DNA from: Rhodococcus maanshanensis NBRC 100610
Lineage (GTDB): Bacteria; Actinomycetota; Actinomycetes; Mycobacteriales; Mycobacteriaceae
Direction: 5' to 3'
Assembly (NCBI RefSeq): GCF_001894865.1
Contig: NZ_BCXA01000017.1
Coordinates: forward strand, 62,001 to 126,000
DNA: 64,000 bases
Below the pieces are notes generated by a model. It searched no databases. It was not told the origin of the DNA and saw nothing but the letters and a program-made list of their open reading frames with translations. Within the stretch, counting starts at the first letter, position 1, and every line of letters starts with the position of its first letter. Of this stretch, positions 62,702-64,000 are shown one piece after another. The position numbers and the translations under genes are program-made.

Positions 62702-62833
62702 ATGGACCTCGAAATGCTCGAGAAGCTGATCGATCTCATGAGCAAGGTGATGGACATGATGGGCGGCATGCAGGGCGGCGGAGGAGGCGCAGGCCCCCTC
62801 GGCAGCCTCGGCGGAGGCAGCCTCGGGTCGTGA
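62702..62833 (+). CDS. Putative 43-residue Met/Gly-rich microprotein
   Basis: ATG 62702 with AAGG about 9 bases upstream opens a 43-codon frame, MDLEMLEKLIDLMSKVMDMM followed by a Gly-rich tail (GGMQGGGGGAGPLGSLGG...). The first 20 residues would form an amphipathic helix with a Leu/Met face. A proper intrinsic terminator begins 16 bases after the stop, which marks a discrete transcription unit. No known family is recognised. Its size would let standard gene finders miss it. Confidence 0.6.
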   Translation: MDLEMLEKLIDLMSKVMDMMGGMQGGGGGAGPLGSLGGGSLGS

Positions 62834-62849
62834 TCGACCCTCCTGCAGG

Positions 62850-62883
62850 AAAGGCTCTCGACCCACGGGTCGGGGGCCTTTTC
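62850..62883 (+). terminator. Intrinsic terminator after the microprotein gene
   Basis: AAAGGC (62850-62855) ... CGACCCACGGGTCG ... GCCTTTT (62876-62882) forms a long stem ending in a T run. Confidence 0.8.
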
Positions 62884-63004
62884 TCGTCACAGTGAGCTGG
62901 TGGCCGCGGTCGGCGGAAGGCGATCTCCGCTGTTCCAGTCGTGGGCAGGCGACCACCGCGCTAGTGTTTTTACCTGACTCTTGGCGACTCCGTGGAGGTG
63001 CGCT

Positions 63005-63106
63005 ATGGAAGTGGCCGCACCGTACGGCGCGATCCGAGCTCTCGTTCCTGCGCGAAGTCCGTCGCCCCCAGCCGCCGACAAGACCAGCCGACACTCCGGC
63101 GACTGA
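63005..63106 (+). CDS. Possible 33-residue small ORF upstream of a secreted-protein gene
   Basis: ATG 63005 has GGAGG placed 6 bases upstream, an ideal ribosome-binding site, and opens a 33-codon frame (MEVAAPYGAIRALVPARSPS...) ending at TGA 63104-63106. This is 40 bases before the next gene. A TAGTGT box lies about 40 bases further up. Composition is not distinctive, so this is either a leader peptide or chance. Confidence 0.35.
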   Translation: MEVAAPYGAIRALVPARSPSPPAADKTSRHSGD

Positions 63107-63146
63107 ATTGGATCATGGCCATCCAAACCAGTATTGGAGTCCTGCA

Positions 63147-63539
63147 ATGAATCCGACCAAATCTCTTGCCGCGTCTGCGCTCGTGGTCGTCGCCCTCGGC
63201 GCCGGCGCCGGAACCGCCTACGCCGAACCCGCGGTGCCGCCACCCCCCGGCGCCGAGGCCGTCTCGGACGCGATCTGGCCCGACAATCCCACCAAGCAAT
63301 CCGCCTTCGACGCCTTCGCAACCGAGGTCGCCGTCGGCTGGAACAACGGCGGCGGGCAGGGCGCACTCATCGGGCTCGGCGTCGGCGCGGGCATCGGCTG
63401 CCTGTCGATCTTTCCCAACTTCATCGCCGGGTGCATCGTGGGCGGCGTGATCGGCGCAGGCGTGGGTGCCATGAACGGGATCAAGGACTCCAACCCGAAC
63501 GTGCTGCCCGCCTTCGACAAGTTCATGGCGACGCCCTAG
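63147..63539 (+). CDS. Secreted small protein with C-terminal glycine-zipper region
   Basis: The 130-residue protein has a clear signal peptide (MNPTKSLAASALVVVALGAG, cleavage AYA-EP near residue 26) and a Pro-rich start of the mature chain (EPAVPPPPGAEA). A glycine-zipper hydrophobic part follows (GALIGLGVGAGIGCLSIFPN, IAGCIVGGVIGAGVGAMNGI) with two Cys that may bond. GGAG precedes the ATG at proper spacing. Similar secreted proteins are common in Nocardia and Rhodococcus. Function unknown. Confidence 0.82.
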   Translation: MNPTKSLAASALVVVALGAGAGTAYAEPAVPPPPGAEAVSDAIWPDNPTKQSAFDAFATEVAVGWNNGGGQGALIGLGVGAGIGCLSIFPNFIAGCIVGGVIGAGVGAMNGIKDSNPNVLPAFDKFMATP

Positions 63540-63558
63540 GTCGGCGCCAGCCAGGTCC

Positions 63559-63729
63559 CTACTTCGTCGCGCCCTTGCGAACCACCGTCAGCTTGTGCAG
63601 GCGTGAGGAGATCCGCTTGTCGTCGCTGCCGCGCAGCAGGGCGATCCCGGACCGGATCTCCTCCACCGCCCAGGTGCCGGCGGTATCCGAAATATGCACC
63701 AGGTCGCCGACCTGAACTGCCTCACTCAT
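63559..63729 (-). CDS. Small conserved protein of unknown function
   Basis: The 56-residue protein starts MSEAVQVGDLVHISDTAGTW and continues AVEEIRSGIALLRGSDDKRI, ending with a basic tail. It looks like a compact beta-barrel (SH3-like) module. GGAG lies 7 bases before ATG 63729; the frame is open to 63744. Convergent with the secreted-protein gene. Confidence 0.7.
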   Translation of the reverse strand: MSEAVQVGDLVHISDTAGTWAVEEIRSGIALLRGSDDKRISSRLHKLTVVRKGATK

Positions 63730-63842
63730 CGCCGTTCTCCGCATCCACTACTCCAGGCGGGCGCGTGTCATCGTCCCGCCGATCATCATCAGCTGGATCA
63801 ATTATCACGCGCCGGGTGCCGGGTGCCGCAGACGGGCGGCGA

Positions 63843-64000
63843 CTACTTGCCTGCGGGGCCGTCGTCGACGTCCGCCTCGCCCGCCGGGACGTCCGGTTCC
63901 TCGTCGGCTGCGTCCGCCTGCGCCCGCTTCGACGCCTCGCGCATCTCGATGCCGTCGGTGATCCAGTCCCCGATCTCGCGGGTCACGTCCCGGACCGCCC
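63843..64000 (-). CDS. C-terminal part of a protein with acidic tail, 5' end outside window
   Basis: An open frame enters from the right edge and ends at TAG 63843-63845. Its last 51 residues read AVRDVTREIGDWITDGIEMR, EASKRAQADAADEEPDVPAG and an acidic end (EADVDDGPAGK). No domain can be assigned from this fragment. Confidence 0.6.
   Translation of the reverse strand, partial: AVRDVTREIGDWITDGIEMREASKRAQADAADEEPDVPAGEADVDDGPAGK

Overview
The window is high-GC (about 65-70 %), densely coded actinobacterial DNA, most likely from Rhodococcus or a close member of the Nocardiaceae. Three things point there. One is the mycothiol-dependent DsbA-like nitroreductase, the 180-kDa NAD-glutamate dehydrogenase and the actinobacterial ClpP1/ClpP2 pair. 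Another is the order of the backbone genes. The third is the frequency of apparently leaderless genes, with a TAnnnT box 6-8 nt before the start codon. From memory, the backbone clpX-clpP2-clpP1-tig / nei-rpiB / MSH nitroreductase-pepN-DUF5130-ctaJ-HNH-glbO-GH13 / Rv2474c-like-thioesterase-gdh / ettA / ssb follows the Rv2457c-Rv2478c segment of Mycobacterium tuberculosis. Accessory blocks are inserted between these core genes.

Layout. 1-4.1 kb is a scarred accessory region: a DUF222 gene cut by the window edge with a LexA-like box, a frameshifted DHFR-like fragment, a VOC protein, a frameshifted ISL3 transposase remnant, a secreted protein with a G-quadruplex-type G tract, and a second transposase scrap. 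It also holds a half-size GDT1 (manganese exporter family) gene behind what looks like an intact yybP-ykoY manganese riboswitch. 4.1-10.9 kb carries a YidC paralogue with DUF6412, a quinone oxidoreductase, a Tat-type siderophore-binding lipoprotein with an IdeR/DtxR iron box, and a YdeP-type molybdenum oxidoreductase with FdhD. 10.9-13.9 kb is an MMPL-DUF2892-DUF302 operon behind two CsoR/CstR-type operators. 13.9-18.9 kb holds aroQ, clpX, clpP2-clpP1 (with a ClgR-type site) and tig, followed by tRNA-Pro and tRNA-Gly.

19.5-22.7 kb is an RHH regulator-DUF4097-ABC exporter operon whose operator fills the spacer of a leaderless promoter. 22.7-27 kb has dinB with a LexA-like box over its start, a GNAT, an AraC regulator divergent from an SRPBCC protein, and a membrane protein with a Gly/Asp tail. 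27-36.7 kb holds nei-rpiB, an M48 protease, a TetR-controlled LLM monooxygenase-alcohol dehydrogenase operon, the MSH nitroreductase, a ferredoxin reductase, and a YciI-ECF42 sigma pair. 36.7-54.4 kb is the conserved core: pepN, cytochrome oxidase accessory genes, HNH, glbO, GH13, thioesterases, gdh, ettA, ssb, plus tandem secreted LIP-family lipases.

54.6-64 kb has a TetR divergent from an MpaB-type oxygenase, a Thr/Ser dehydratase, a CopD-CtaG fusion, tRNA-Arg, a HEAT-repeat protein co-operonic with a MerR-HEAT fusion regulator under a typical 19-bp-spacer MerR promoter, a DUF1269 protein, a possible 43-residue microprotein and small secreted or cytoplasmic proteins.

The best candidates for under-described biology are the riboswitch plus mini-GDT1, the HEAT / MerR-HEAT operon, the CsoR/CstR-type MMPL operon and the RHH-DUF4097-ABC operon. 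All calls come from reading the sequence. No database search was possible, so locus names from other species are from memory.
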